Assembly: GCA_027475525.1 (NCBI GenBank)
Contig: JAMWFC010000055.1
Location: forward strand, 1,034,212 to 1,098,211
Length of the DNA: 64,000 bases
From: Macrolepiota albuminosa
Taxonomy: Eukaryota; Basidiomycota; Agaricomycetes; Agaricales; Agaricaceae
Direction of reading: 5' to 3'
A model generated the notes under the pieces. The model was not told the DNA's origin, did no database searches, and saw nothing but the letters and a program-made list of their open reading frames with translations. The position numbers and the translations under genes were made by a program. Positions 30,448 to 41,338 of the stretch are shown one piece after another (position 1 is the stretch's first letter; each line of letters opens with the position of its first letter).

Positions 30448-32170
30448 TTGTTGTGCTTTCTCTCTTTCCCTGGAGGAAGTATGTTTGTTTGTTTTTATTC
30501 CCTATCGGGTTAATCGCGTTTCTTTTTCATGGCATCGGTTCGCTTTCATTCTTATTCCTCTCAATATGCATCCGCACTCATCACTTGTTATGCTGTTTCT
30601 TTTTCATGGCATCGGTTCGCTTTCATTCTTATTCCTCTCAATATGCATCCGCACTCATCACTTGTTATGCTATATATATATACACTCCTCTCATATCATG
30701 ACTTTCATACAGCATTGGAACTGGCATATTCATATTTTTAGATTTATCCACATCATTCATATCTGGACATTTAATGCATAGCTAAACTTGCATAGCATAA
30801 TTTTAGTTTGTATGCAATCCTCACTGTCCCTTCGTTCAGTTGTGAAAATACTTCTCTTACACGCTGATCGCCGATGATCGATGACGTCAGTATAAGTACG
30901 CCTAAACGCCACAGGTTTGGAATGGAGTTGGTGCAGTGCTTCAAGTTGATGGCATGTATTGGCTTTAAATTAATACGTGTTGAACTCGACGTTGAACGAA
31001 CTCTTTCGAGAGATTAATTCCCTATTGAAACACATCATACACAGGGTTTTAGTGGACGGTCGCACGGATACAATTTAATATATGGAAATGATTATCATAC
31101 ATACATAGATTATTTCTCACCAAGATCGTTAGTTTCAAGCGGATATCCTATTACTATCACAACTATGGAGTTGCAAAATTTTGAGAAAAATCGACGCTTA
31201 CAAGAGATCCGGTCCACTTTCTTCTGATCGGACTTCAAGGATCAGTTGAATAGTATCGTAGTTAGATATTTGTAACTTTACATTTGTCGTACAATACTGT
31301 TGAGCCTTGTCGGAAGGAAGCCGGGTGTCCAGGGTGCCAAAAACAGGGAGTTGCAAAACTTTCGTCACGTTGTGGCCACAATGCCGGTTCAATCTCCGTT
31401 TCGGCAAATCATCGCAGGCGTGAGCAAGACAATTCGAAGTAAGCGGACTTTGCATTCTCATCAATTTTATCAGAGTGATATCACAGATTGTCACGCCAAA
31501 CAGAAATTTATCCTTTACAGGTTCTCCCAGCTGCATGGGGCACCTAAAAACTTGAAGTAGACTTGCCCATGTGTATGCAACCTGTAGCCAATATCTGGAG
31601 TTCAAATATAACATAGAGATTAAAACCGGGAACAGTCTTTCTGAAAGATGTATAATTCTACTTGATGATCAAGCAATCACCGTACAATGGCACATTCAAT
31701 TCACCCAGAATTTTGAGATCCCAGGAGCACTAGTAATAATGAACTCGAGTACAGAAGGATCAGAGATACAGATGTCTAGATCTCGTAAGAAACCACATTT
31801 TGCAACTCCCTGTGACTTTGCAACCCAGTATCAGTGATAGTACCTGTGAACGTTTGGACCGATTTGAATTTCGTTGTAATCAGTCGATGACAAACAAATC
31901 AACCAACCTCGGTTTTGGAAAGCGACGATCAATGTTCAACCACCTCGTACATCCCATTGCTAATGGCTACTTACTACTCGATGTTCAAGAGCATAGACCG
32001 ATATAAACGCACAATGAGACTTTACATCTTTTCTTGGGTATTTATTTCCTGTGGCTGAATTTCGCCGTTTGCCGCCGAGCGGGCGCCACCCTTCTCGAAG
32101 CCCCAATTTGATGCGGTAGAAAATAAGAAGTCCGACGGCGTTCTCGTTTTTTTTTACCACTACTATATCA
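30448..32170. other. Gene-free interval with a 77-bp duplication and short inverted repeats
   Basis: AT-rich 1.7 kb. It holds a 2 x 77-bp repeat (30518-30671) and three copies of GGAGTTGCAAAA or its complement (about 31168, 31347 and 31798). A 138-codon minus frame at 31198-31614 overlaps these copies and has no recognisable content. Confidence 0.45.
30518..30671. repeat. Perfect 2 x 77-bp tandem duplication
   Basis: 30518-30594 is repeated exactly at 30595-30671, with mismatches immediately on both sides, so the duplicated length is exactly 77. It lies just downstream of the alpha-arrestin stop. Confidence 0.95.
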
Positions 32171-33914
32171 ATGTCCTCTGTCCGGCTTCAAAACCTCTCG
32201 ACGAGCTTTTCAGTCGAACGCGAGAGTGAATACCCTCGTGTTTTTGAAGATATTATCTTGAATGTCACGGACAAAAGATTGGGTCCCGTCGCGTCTTTGT
32301 CCGCAGTTAAGATCACTCGAGAGGAGTGCCGCGGGTGTTTTTTGGATACTATGGATGCTCACAGTGACGATCTGCAGTTTCTCTCTGTCGAGCTTTTTGA
32401 CAATTATGGACGTGTACATCCATGGCTCATTGAACCTGGAAGCCGAAGTGGCACTGGCTGCTGGGATGAAAAACTGAATAGTGGACGACTCGTGTTCATC
32501 ATAAAAATGTCTGTCATAGAAAAGGTACATTGAGCATTCCACGAGTGTCATGGAGACTGGATATGAATCCTCTGTATAGTATCGTGGACAGGGAATTGGC
32601 TCCTTCATGCTGAAGCAGTTCGTGACGTCCAAGCTCGTCGACAAAAATTTTGATACGGTCATGTGCTGGCCTCCACTAGAATCAAGAGAAATTGCTGATT
32701 GGAAGCAAGTCAAAGAAAAACAAGTTGCATTCTTCAGAAAGGTAAGTTCCACTTTTGGCTTTTACTGAAGTGAAAGTAGTCACGGTTTTTCTTTAGAATG
32801 GGTTTCGGCGCATCGGACGAACTGGGATACTCGGCTATTCTCCCATAGAGACGCATCCGTCGCGTTCAATCCCGGTAGCTCTTGATGCCAATGAGAAAGG
32901 TCAAGAATTCGAAAACATTGGCGTATACCTCTCAATCGACGAAGTCAGGAGGAAATATCCTGTTCATACCGCAATCATTAACTCGGAAAGGCAGGAGTTG
33001 GACGTAGCTGGCACCATTAAAAACTTCTATCAGCTTGACCCAACTTCCATACATCGACCCAATTCTTTGGGGTATACGCCTATTCACATTGCCCTCATGA
33101 CAGCTAATCTAGAGGCAGTACGGGTGCTCTTGCAAATGGGTGTAACAGAAGACTTGGTCAACTCGCACAATGTCGAGTGCAGAACTCCAATGGAGGCCCT
33201 TGAGAGTGTGATGTTGTCTTCACGCCAGAAAGATAGTGCACCCGGAGGACTTTGGAAGGGATACAATGACAATGAGTTGACTTGCGAGTTCCTCGTGAAA
33301 AGCGTAATGGGTAAGCCTACAATGGCTGAAACTTTGGAAGCATACATCGTCAAGCGGAAATGGGGTTGTACATGTGGTGCCCGTGCTGACGGGTGGCTAA
33401 GTCGCTGTATGCGATCAAACCTTTCTAGTATGTCATTCATTGTTGAAGCAAAGTGATCATGCTAATACTCGTCCCAGCGCTAGTTTTTGAAGCACTGGAG
33501 ATGAGTGACATGGAACTCGATCTAAATGGATTCTTCTTGATCCGTGATTTCCCACCAAAGCTGCTGGAGTCAGTTACGCCCACTTTCTATAATGGGTGTC
33601 GGGCTATTTTTGAGGCGGTACGCGAGTTCTTGGACGAAAGCGATGAACCATTGAGTGTGGCTGCTATTGCCGCGCGTAATTTGAACAATGACGCTGTAAA
33701 ACCTTTCTTCGAAAGAGGTGGGCAAATTACGGACGTTCTTGATTCCATTACACGCATGATGAAAACCCTCAGAAGTGATATGCTACCTGAAGATGATTGG
33801 GCGGAATTCATGGAACACGAAGGTCTCCGGGCCTGTGCAAATGACTTGGACTTTGCTCTTGTAAGGCAACGCCTTGGTCTTAATGCTATTGTTCTCTTGC
33901 CTGAGGACTTTTAG
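32171..33914 (+). CDS. GNAT acetyltransferase-like protein with ankyrin repeats
   Basis: Exons 32171-32524, 32580-32741, 32797-33427 and 33478-33914 give 527 aa with phases that close. The N-terminal ~200 residues form a GNAT-like fold: a beta strand LVFIIKMSVIEK runs into YRGQGIGSFML (residues ~119-129), the acetyl-CoA pyrophosphate loop R/QxxGxG. AFFRKNGFRRIGRTGILGYS follows, as in GNAT motif B. Residues ~255-310 contain ankyrin-type helices (LGYTPIHIALMTANLEAVRVLL, then CRTPMEAL). The last third has a short Cys-rich patch (WGCTCGARADGWLSRCM) and is otherwise unknown. The acetyl acceptor is unknown; ankyrin repeats suggest a protein partner. Domain calls are moderately sure. Confidence 0.8.
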
Positions 33915-34516
33915 AACGAGTTCGAGATTTACTTCCGAAACTTCTATGCGTCTGATTATGCTACAGTGATGTAAACCTATGGACACTCAACTTGTTTGAT
34001 ATAATATTTTGTTGCAGTCAGTCATGAGAGTCTAAAACAAAAAGTGTGCGCACTTCGTATTCTGAAGTCCTCGTCTAATGTTAGAGACCCTGCGAAATGT
34101 TCATAATTGGTGATTGATCATCACCATGAGCTCCCGATTGATTGCGGTTTAGGGTCGAACCATAATTCTGTGCAACCAGGTAGACAAAGTGACGCATCAG
34201 AAAACCTCTGTGGGAGATACTACATTCCAGTGGTCACTGCCAGTCCTTCGCCGACGGGTAGGCCGAGGAATAGACGTAAAGACGTTGTCAGTACACCGCT
34301 TTACATGGATCCTCAACGGCAAGACACATTCTGTTGTTCTCTCAAATTTAAATACTCCAGAGACAAGACATAACAGGTTAGTATTCAATTAATTTCAGCG
34401 CGTACACAAGTACTCAAAGTAATTGATTAAGTTCTGAAGCGCCACACGCCACGACCAGGTGAGATTTTCATACTTCTAATCCATCTAATCAGCATCTAGA
34501 AAGTTAGAGTCGAATT
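33915..34516. other. Convergent intergenic spacer
   Basis: Spacer between the 3' ends of the GNAT-ankyrin gene and cytochrome c peroxidase. Frames present are short and unconvincing. Confidence 0.5.
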
Positions 34517-35985
34517 CACGCCTTTTGCTCGTCAAGAGTCTTCATGATCCAAGGCTCTTGAGTTGCGAACTGTTCCGTGGGAACACCGAGCTCGAAGAGG
34601 GTGGCGACGACCTTGGAGAAGCTGAAAGTGGAGGTGAATCATCAGAAAAAAAGCGTATGTGAACGGGTAGAGCGATCTTACTCCTTGAACCAGAGGTTGA
34701 CGTCGTCAGCGTAGGCTTTGGCGTATTTCTTGAAGCTCCTATCCTGAACAAGAACGTAATCGGTCCTGCAACGAAGGTTGAGCACAAATATTGACAACGA
34801 GAGAGATGGGACGCACGGCAACATCATGAGGGACTTGGTGGCCTTGTCCTCGAGCTGCTTGGGACCAGTCCACTTCTTCCATGTCCAGCTGTCAGAAAGT
34901 TAGTTGAATGAAAATGAAGTTTGCTGAAGCAACAAACGTCTCGCTGAAGAGGAGCTTGTAGTAATCGTTAGTCAAAGTAGTCGGGGAGAAAGTCCAAGGT
35001 CCAGTGAATCCAGAGCGGTCAGTGTGGCAGCGTCCCAAAGCGTGAGCACCAGAAAGAGCAACGATTTCCTGATCATTGAATCCCATACGTCCGAAAATCT
35101 AAACGCCGATTAACAAAAGTGAGAAATGCATCCATGAAAGAAATTGACGAACAGCCCTGAGATGCGCGGCGCCCTGCGTGGCATCGGGGAGACGACCATC
35201 AGGTGTAGCGTCAGCGGCGAAACCGTCAACACGACCGGGGCGCCAAGGGATCTTGGGCCCAGCCATCTCCTGGATGGCTGCAACACCACCGAGAGTCCAC
35301 AAGTCACCGTAGCTGATCCATTCGTACTCCTTCTTAATCTTCTCCATGAGGTCCCGAGCGATATTCAAGCCGTTGTTAGCACCATGGAGAGACTCTGGTT
35401 GGAAGCGCATGGTAGCATAGTTGCTAAAAATTAAGCATGTGTGAGACAATGAGCTGGAAAGCGGCTATAGTTGATTACCTTCCGCCGGTTTTGGTATCCT
35501 TATCGTAGGTTCCGGAAGCATGCCATGCCAGACGGAGGATCAGGGGACCGTAGGAGCCATCTAAAGTTGTGTCACTCGCTTACTCTGATACTCGGGGTAA
35601 AACGGGTATACCATCGTATTCGCCGGCCTCATCCAAGAGCTCAGCGACTCTGTTGTAGACCTGAAAATGACGATGAAACGAGTGAATAAAATTTCCTTAC
35701 GCGTCAACATACCTTCTGGTAATCATCCTTGGTAGGGACAAAGTTGGCCTTGACTTGGGCACCAGCAGCACCCGCCTCATTGGTAGCGTTGAAATAGTAG
35801 AAACCACCACCTGCAACAGCAAGAGCTGCAACACCCAAGTAGAGACCAGTATTAGATTTCTTGGGTGAGGCGGCGGTGGAATTGTGGCGGAAGGATGCCC
35901 TGAAGCCAGCATTGACACGCGGGGTGGCACGAATGCCAGCGACGGCCGCACGGCGGACGGGATTGCGGAGAAGAGCAAAGGACAT
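34517..35985 (-). CDS. CCP1: Cytochrome c peroxidase, mitochondrial
   Basis: Haem peroxidase of the mitochondrial intermembrane space that reduces H2O2 with electrons from cytochrome c. The first exon is complement of 35713-35985 and encodes an Arg-rich presequence. A hydrophobic sorting segment follows ([18 protein letters not shown]), the bipartite signal expected for this compartment. Distal haem residues are in [12 protein letters not shown]; the proximal His is in [17 protein letters not shown]. Other family segments: [36 protein letters not shown] and TNDYYKLLF. The C-terminus reads [13 protein letters not shown]. Several small introns interrupt the gene. An in-frame TTG upstream is not used; MSFALLRNP is the first ATG. 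Confidence 0.95.
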
Positions 35986-36945
35986 TGCGGACTGCTGGAA
36001 GAGCAACGTTTGGTCCAAATTTCAATTTCAACCACCCGAGATCTCCGTGAATTTGTCAACCAATCACGAGCCGTGCTTTATAAGTGTCAGGTGTTTCCAC
36101 CCCGGTATCGCCTCAAGTGGCATTTTCGCTGATTTTTTTTGTGGCGCAATGCTCGTTTATGTCCGCGAGTCGCTTCTTACGCAATTCTATTCAGTTGCAG
36201 GTCGAAGCTCCCATGGTGTGTCATTTTTAGGCTTCTATCATGTTCTTGTCAACGTGCCCCGTGACCTTTATCACATGATTCGGTTTGATGTCAACCTCGT
36301 CACTTCATTGCTTTTCCAAACTGGGCGCTTTCAAGAGCTCAGCTCCTGACAAATCATATGAGGAGCTGTACAAGAATCCTCATGCCAGACGCTCACCTGA
36401 GCCAGCCCAGCCTTAAGGCACTGCGTGTCCTCCTATCAGGCATGGATCATGATTTCTGGATGATTCGGCGCCTGTAAAATGACTTCTATCCAGGGTTTTC
36501 GGGGGAAAAGAGTTTCTGGGACGGTAAACCGTGCTCGGTCATCAATGCTCAGAAGATATCAGTCGTCTCATGCTCTTTCGGGTTTCATAAATAAAGTAGA
36601 TCAGCTTCAATTTTGACGCCTTTGGCTGCCCATGCGTCACGGTTTGGGCTTCACTAGTTCCAAATCTGACTTCTACAAGACTTTCTCGGATTTACAGGTC
36701 AAGGTTCCTCATCTCTGGACTCACTGCAGAATTTTTCATAATAGGTAACATCTATGAGCGACACAGCTCCGGTCCGGAATTGATGGGTAAGTAGTGTGCA
36801 CTGTGTAGCCCCTCTGATCTGATCATTCCCCTTCTGATCTTTGTCACTTATCGTCATCGCACAGCCATTAACTGAACGATATATTGCACCTCGGTCACCT
36901 GTTTGACGCAATCGACTCAATCTCGAGTGTTTAACCACAACGACA
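35986..36945. other. Divergent intergenic region
   Basis: Nearly 1 kb between the starts of CCP1 (minus) and the DUF6699-like gene (plus), so it carries both promoters. No RNA gene or repeat seen. A plus frame at 35861-36349 overlaps CCP1 and is a shadow. Confidence 0.5.
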
Positions 36946-37595
36946 ATGTATGCTCTGTGGGGTCATCCATACCAATACACTCCTGCTATCTACTCGTCTT
37001 ATAACCCAGGATATTATTACTCAGGATGTAGTCCCGACATTCGTGTGTAACGACGAATTTCTTAAGCTGCCACAGCTAATTGCTTCTTTCAGACGGCTCT
37101 ACCAAGTACCCCCAGCTCTTCCACCTCCTCGCCTCTGACACCACGCTTTTGCAATGGGACGTGCGACAACCGACTTCATCCATCCACCAAACGACGTTCT
37201 ATCAACACCGGCATACTCCCGCAACGCGGAATTTGACAAAGAAGCTGAGAATCATATCCAAGGCGTTCCCTTGGACTATCGATATCGAGTCACAGGTTCC
37301 CATTACGTGTGAAGTGGTGTGGGCAGGGCTATACGAGGGGTTACAGCAACCCATGCAGGATTCGGAGTGGGGGATGCTGTGTATGAAAAAGACACGTAGG
37401 GACCCTGTGGAAGCGGCCGCGAAGAAGAGGAGGGAGTTGATTCAGGAAGATGATAAGCCTTTGAAGAGGGTCGATATCTTGGGTGAGACAACGAGGTTTG
37501 GTGGGTTAGATAAGGACGAGGAATTCGTAAAGTTGAGGTTGTTCCCTGGGGAGACAGAGGTGCCAGATACATGGGTTGTCTCGTTCAGGTCGTAG
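36946..37595 (+). CDS. DUF6699-like basidiomycete protein
   Basis: Exons 36946-37042 and 37093-37595 give 199 aa. The N-terminus is Tyr/Pro-rich (MYALWGHPYQYTP..SSYNPGYYYSG). The core has LFHLLASDTTLLQWDVRQP, KLRIISKAFPWTIDIES, PITCEVVWAGLYEGLQQPM and DSEWGML. This pattern is common in basidiomycete proteins annotated with DUF6699 (from memory of the family, not a search). The C-terminal part is charged and ends near VDILGETTRFGGL. Function unknown. The long 5' interval is shared with CCP1. Confidence 0.75.
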
Positions 37596-37862
37596 ACGCG
37601 AAAATCAGGTTTCGTCTCGTTCATGTTTTCGTTGGCCCTTGTTTTCTCTAGTAGTCCCGTTCATATATTTCTTTGCACATTCTTTCTCAGTATACGGTAA
37701 TACCAAACACTACCCCCTTGCTCAGGTTTGCTCCTTACGGATACAGTGTACTTCCCCGTAATGTATGATCGACCTAACACGTGACAAGATGTGTCCAAAG
37801 AAAAAGTTGTTGCTTGAAGCTGCCATTCGCTTTTCTTGCAAGTCTGCAGCTTCAGGCCTTCA

Positions 37863-39317
37863 ATGGTCTCATTTCAGTGAGAATCTCTACTTAATCATAG
37901 TTGATAGCTGACTTATCGACATCCATATAGGTGTCATGGTTGGCTTAGTTTCTTCCAATACATACCATCTCTAACCAATTGCTTCAGTATGTAACGACGT
38001 AGTCAAAAAGCCCAAACTCGACCAACATAGATCGCGCTGCCATGGTGGATTCGACTGTATAGACTGCTCCTCAACTTTCAATACACCCGCCGAATACAAA
38101 AGCCATACCCAATGCATCAGCGAAGCTGAAAAATACCAAAAAAGCCTTTACAAAGGCCCTAAAACTGTAACGCTCCTTGACTTCGCGAATTCCTAAGCAT
38201 AGACCTTACTTGCATCTTTTTGAATATTGTAGAACGCGTCTGGTACGCCCAAGAATAACTATCCACCACAGCCCGCGGCATCGTCAGCATCACAGTGGGG
38301 TTCGGGAGGACGTGGTGGTTATGGAGGGAGAGGTGGAAGAGGTGGTGGAAGAGGAGGAAGGGGAGGTAGCTGGGGCCAGCCACGGTGGCAGCCTACGGGG
38401 CCGAATGCTACACCGCTTGGGACGCCGACGCATTCTACTGTGGCGAGTCCAAACCCCATTGATGAGGAGCCACAGAAGCTTGAAGTGAAGTCAGTTGGGG
38501 ATGAACGTGCGGGTGAGAAGAAAGATAAGAAGGATAAAAAGAGGAAGGCGGAGGAGAATCCTGTGAGTTTTGAGAAGCAATTTTCGTCTATTACTGTGCT
38601 AACCTGTGTATTCAGGCTGAAACTGGATCTACTAACAAAAAAGCCAAAGTTACGGACGAACTTGCGACTGAGTCGGCCGCTGCCTCTCCCGAAAAGAAGA
38701 AGAAAGAGAAGAAGGTTAAGAGTAAGGAGAGGGAAGTTGAGGACGTTCAGATGAGTGTGCCGGTAGAGGAGAAGGAGAACGAGGCCTCTGAGGTTGCCAA
38801 GACCTCAGCAGAGAAGACGAAAAAGAAGAGTAAGAAGGACAAGAAGAAGAGCGCCAACGATGCCGAGATCGGTGTACCTGCTGAAGGAGAGAAGACCAAG
38901 GCAGGTGCCGACGATGTTGAAATGAGTTTGCCTATGGAGGACGTGAAGAAGAAGAGCAAGAAGGAGAAGAAGGAGAAAAAAGAGGATGTCGCGCCAATTG
39001 AGGAGTCGAAGAAGAAGAGCAAGAAGGAGAAGAAGGAGAAGAAGGAGAAGAAGACGGAAGGCAACGATGCGAATACTGTGGCCACAGTGGAAGAGGATTC
39101 GGGCAATAAAAAGTCGAAGAAAAAGCAAGAAAGGGAGGATAAGGAGACTGCGAAGGCGGAAGAGACGAGCAAGGGAGATGCTATGGACGTCGATGCGTCA
39201 TCAGATCGGAAAGAGAAAAAGGAGAAAAAAGATAGGAAAGAGAAGCTTAAGAAGGAGAAAGGAGAGAAAAAGGAGAAAAAGGAGAAGAAACAGGCGGCAT
39301 CCACTTCTGTGCAATAG
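37863..39317 (+). CDS. LYAR: LYAR-type nucleolar zinc-finger protein
   Basis: Exons 37863-37876, 37931-37938, 37988-38166, 38233-38562 and 38616-39317 give 410 aa. The spliced N-terminus MVSFQCHVCNDVVKKPKL, then HRSRCHG, CIDCSSTF and HTQCISEAEKYQ, is the paired C2HC finger of LYAR and yeast YCR087C-A. Residue ~67 starts a linker, then an RGG box (about residues 90-115) that should bind RNA. The last ~230 residues are Lys/Glu-rich repeats (KKSKKEKK), typical of nucleolar proteins in ribosome biogenesis. Exon 2 is only 8 nt; without it the first Cys pair is not formed. Identity of the zinc finger is secure, the exact C-terminal end less informative. Confidence 0.88.
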
Positions 39318-39555
39318 CGGCCTTCTGGATCTCATGTACATACCCTCGACTATCTTAGAGTACCGCGTATTTTTTGTCATGAGTTTGGGTTACAATCCAT
39401 TGTTTCTTCATCCGTACTTTTTGGCCACAGGTGACAGGATACGTCTTCAATTGTTCTCGGTCTAAGCGATCATCCGTTTGATATATATAGAAAGGCACGT
39501 GGAGTCTGGGGAAGCAGTGAAATCGATTTGGCCACCATCCTTCGCCTCCTAAACC

Positions 39556-40980
39556 ATGCAAGCACTCCAGGTATCTCTTCCGCGCTCTCTCAGCACCAGG
39601 TACTAATAATCATTAGTCTCAATTCTGGGCAGTCCGAGACTATCTCAGCCCCGTAAGTTCGTTCTTCGCCAACCACCACAACGATCAGCTCACCGATCAC
39701 GCTGCCAGGTCCTTAAAGAGAGCAAATTCAAGGAACACGGCCGAATCACACCTGGTACGCCCCGATCTTTGTCTCGACGCGTATAATTCACATATCCCGA
39801 AACTGCAGAGGAGTTTGTCGCAGCAGGCGACTTCCTGGTGTATAAGTTCCCAGTATGGTCATGGTATGTTCCTATCGCCTTCGCGACGCCACATTACTTT
39901 ATCTGACTCATCGTTCAGGGAGAAAGGCGAAGCATCAAAGGCACGAGACTTCCTCCCAGCCGACAAACAGTATCTCGTCACTCGTGGTGTGCCCTGCCTC
40001 CGTCGAGCGACGTCTCTCGCCTACACCGATGCCGACGAGGACGCAGAGCGCCTGCTCTCGTTCGGTGACTCGTCTGCGGGCGGAGAGGCAGACGAGTGGG
40101 TTGAGACACACGCTGGGCGCGAGATTCATAGCGATTCCGCAGCCAACCCAGGCGTGATTGATGATATTCCGGACTTGGATGGGGACGACCATGGTCTTTC
40201 TGCGGGCGTTGGCAATGTCTCTCTAGGAGGTGCCGGGGAGGAGACGCCCAACCTTGATGATATACCTGATATGGAAGAAGACGATCTCGAGGAGCAGGAT
40301 GAGGCGACGGCGAGTAAGCCGGCCGTCGTTGATGCCAGGTGCTTGTGAATTTCCTCAATGATCCTCTATATCTTATTAACGTCCCTTGCAGCAACGTCGA
40401 AGTAGCAAAAGGAAACCTTCTGCAAGTGCGTACCTATGACGTGATGATAACATACGACAAGTACTATCAGACGCCTCGTGTCTGGCTAATTGGCTACGAC
40501 GAGGCACGTCCCATCCCACCTCTACACACGCTATCCTCTTAATCACATCCATTCCAACAGAACGGAACCCCACTTAACCCCTCTCAAATTTTCCAAGACA
40601 TCTCAGCCGACCATGCCCACAAGACAGTAACTATCGAGGCCTTCATCCACTCTGCCTCTCTCCAAGCTGCCTCCGTACATCCATGCAAGCATGCGAGCGT
40701 GATGAAGAAAGTTATCGAACGCATGAACAACAGCGTCGTGGCGGAGCAGTTGTCGCGGAAGAAGACCGGTGGCTCTCCTCCGGGCAAGGACTCGTCATCG
40801 TCCAAAAAGAAGTGGCCGTTCATGAGGAAGATAAGCGGATCAGGGAAGGATGATAAGGGTACAACGGGCGAGGACGATGAAGTGGAAGGCATGCGCGTCG
40901 ATTTTTACCTCGTGGTCTTCCTCAAGTTCATTGCATCAATCGTACCGACGATAGAAGTTGACTCAACGACGGCATTCTGA
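39556..40980 (+). CDS. ATG3: Autophagy E2-like enzyme Atg3
   Basis: E2-like enzyme that transfers Atg8 to phosphatidylethanolamine on autophagosome membranes. The spliced start [20 protein letters not shown] matches the Atg3 N-terminal helix. [20 protein letters not shown] and [19 protein letters not shown] follow. A long acidic, flexible insert (about residues 90-170, [18 protein letters not shown]) binds Atg7/Atg8 in relatives. The E2 core has [20 protein letters not shown] and [17 protein letters not shown]. The catalytic Cys sits in [19 protein letters not shown]. The C-terminus has [20 protein letters not shown]. Exons are several and short, from ATG 39556; a Lys/Ser-rich insert ([18 protein letters not shown]) before the C-terminal helix is longer than in yeast. 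Confidence 0.93.
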
Positions 40981-41175
40981 GCGTCGGGAGGATAATGATA
41001 CCCCTTGTGCGCAGGCGAGGTTGACTAGGTTAATGAAAAATGTCGCGGATGCTATTACTACTGAGCAATCCATATGTTTAATTTTTGGCCCTGGTTGCTT
41101 AATTCTGGAAGTCCGGTATACTCTTCACTTCACTATAGCTACTTGCTTTATGGACAACAAAAAGTATGCAACCAG

Positions 41176-41249
41176 TGATTCGACCCAGGTTCGAACTGAG
41201 GACCTTCTGTGTGTTAGACAGATGCGATAACCAACTACGCCATCGAACC
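41176..41249 (-). tRNA. tRNA-Val (anticodon AAC)
   Basis: 74 nt on the minus strand. The acceptor stem GGTTCGA pairs with TCGAATC, followed by discriminator A. The anticodon stem TCTGT/ACAGA encloses the loop CTAACAC, giving anticodon AAC. D-arm (GCGTAGTTGGTTATCGC) and T-arm (GTTCGAACC) provide A and B boxes. No intron. Confidence 0.93.
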
Positions 41250-41338
41250 GCACATTCGATAATTTCCATAAATCATTATGTAGCACGAACGTTCCTCCGA
41301 TAATAAATCCCCAGGAAGCTAAGTACATACAGTTACTA

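Noticed and set aside
38747..39304. Long Phe/Ser-rich minus-strand ORF
   Set aside because: Antisense of the Lys/Glu codon repeats in the LYAR-like tail.
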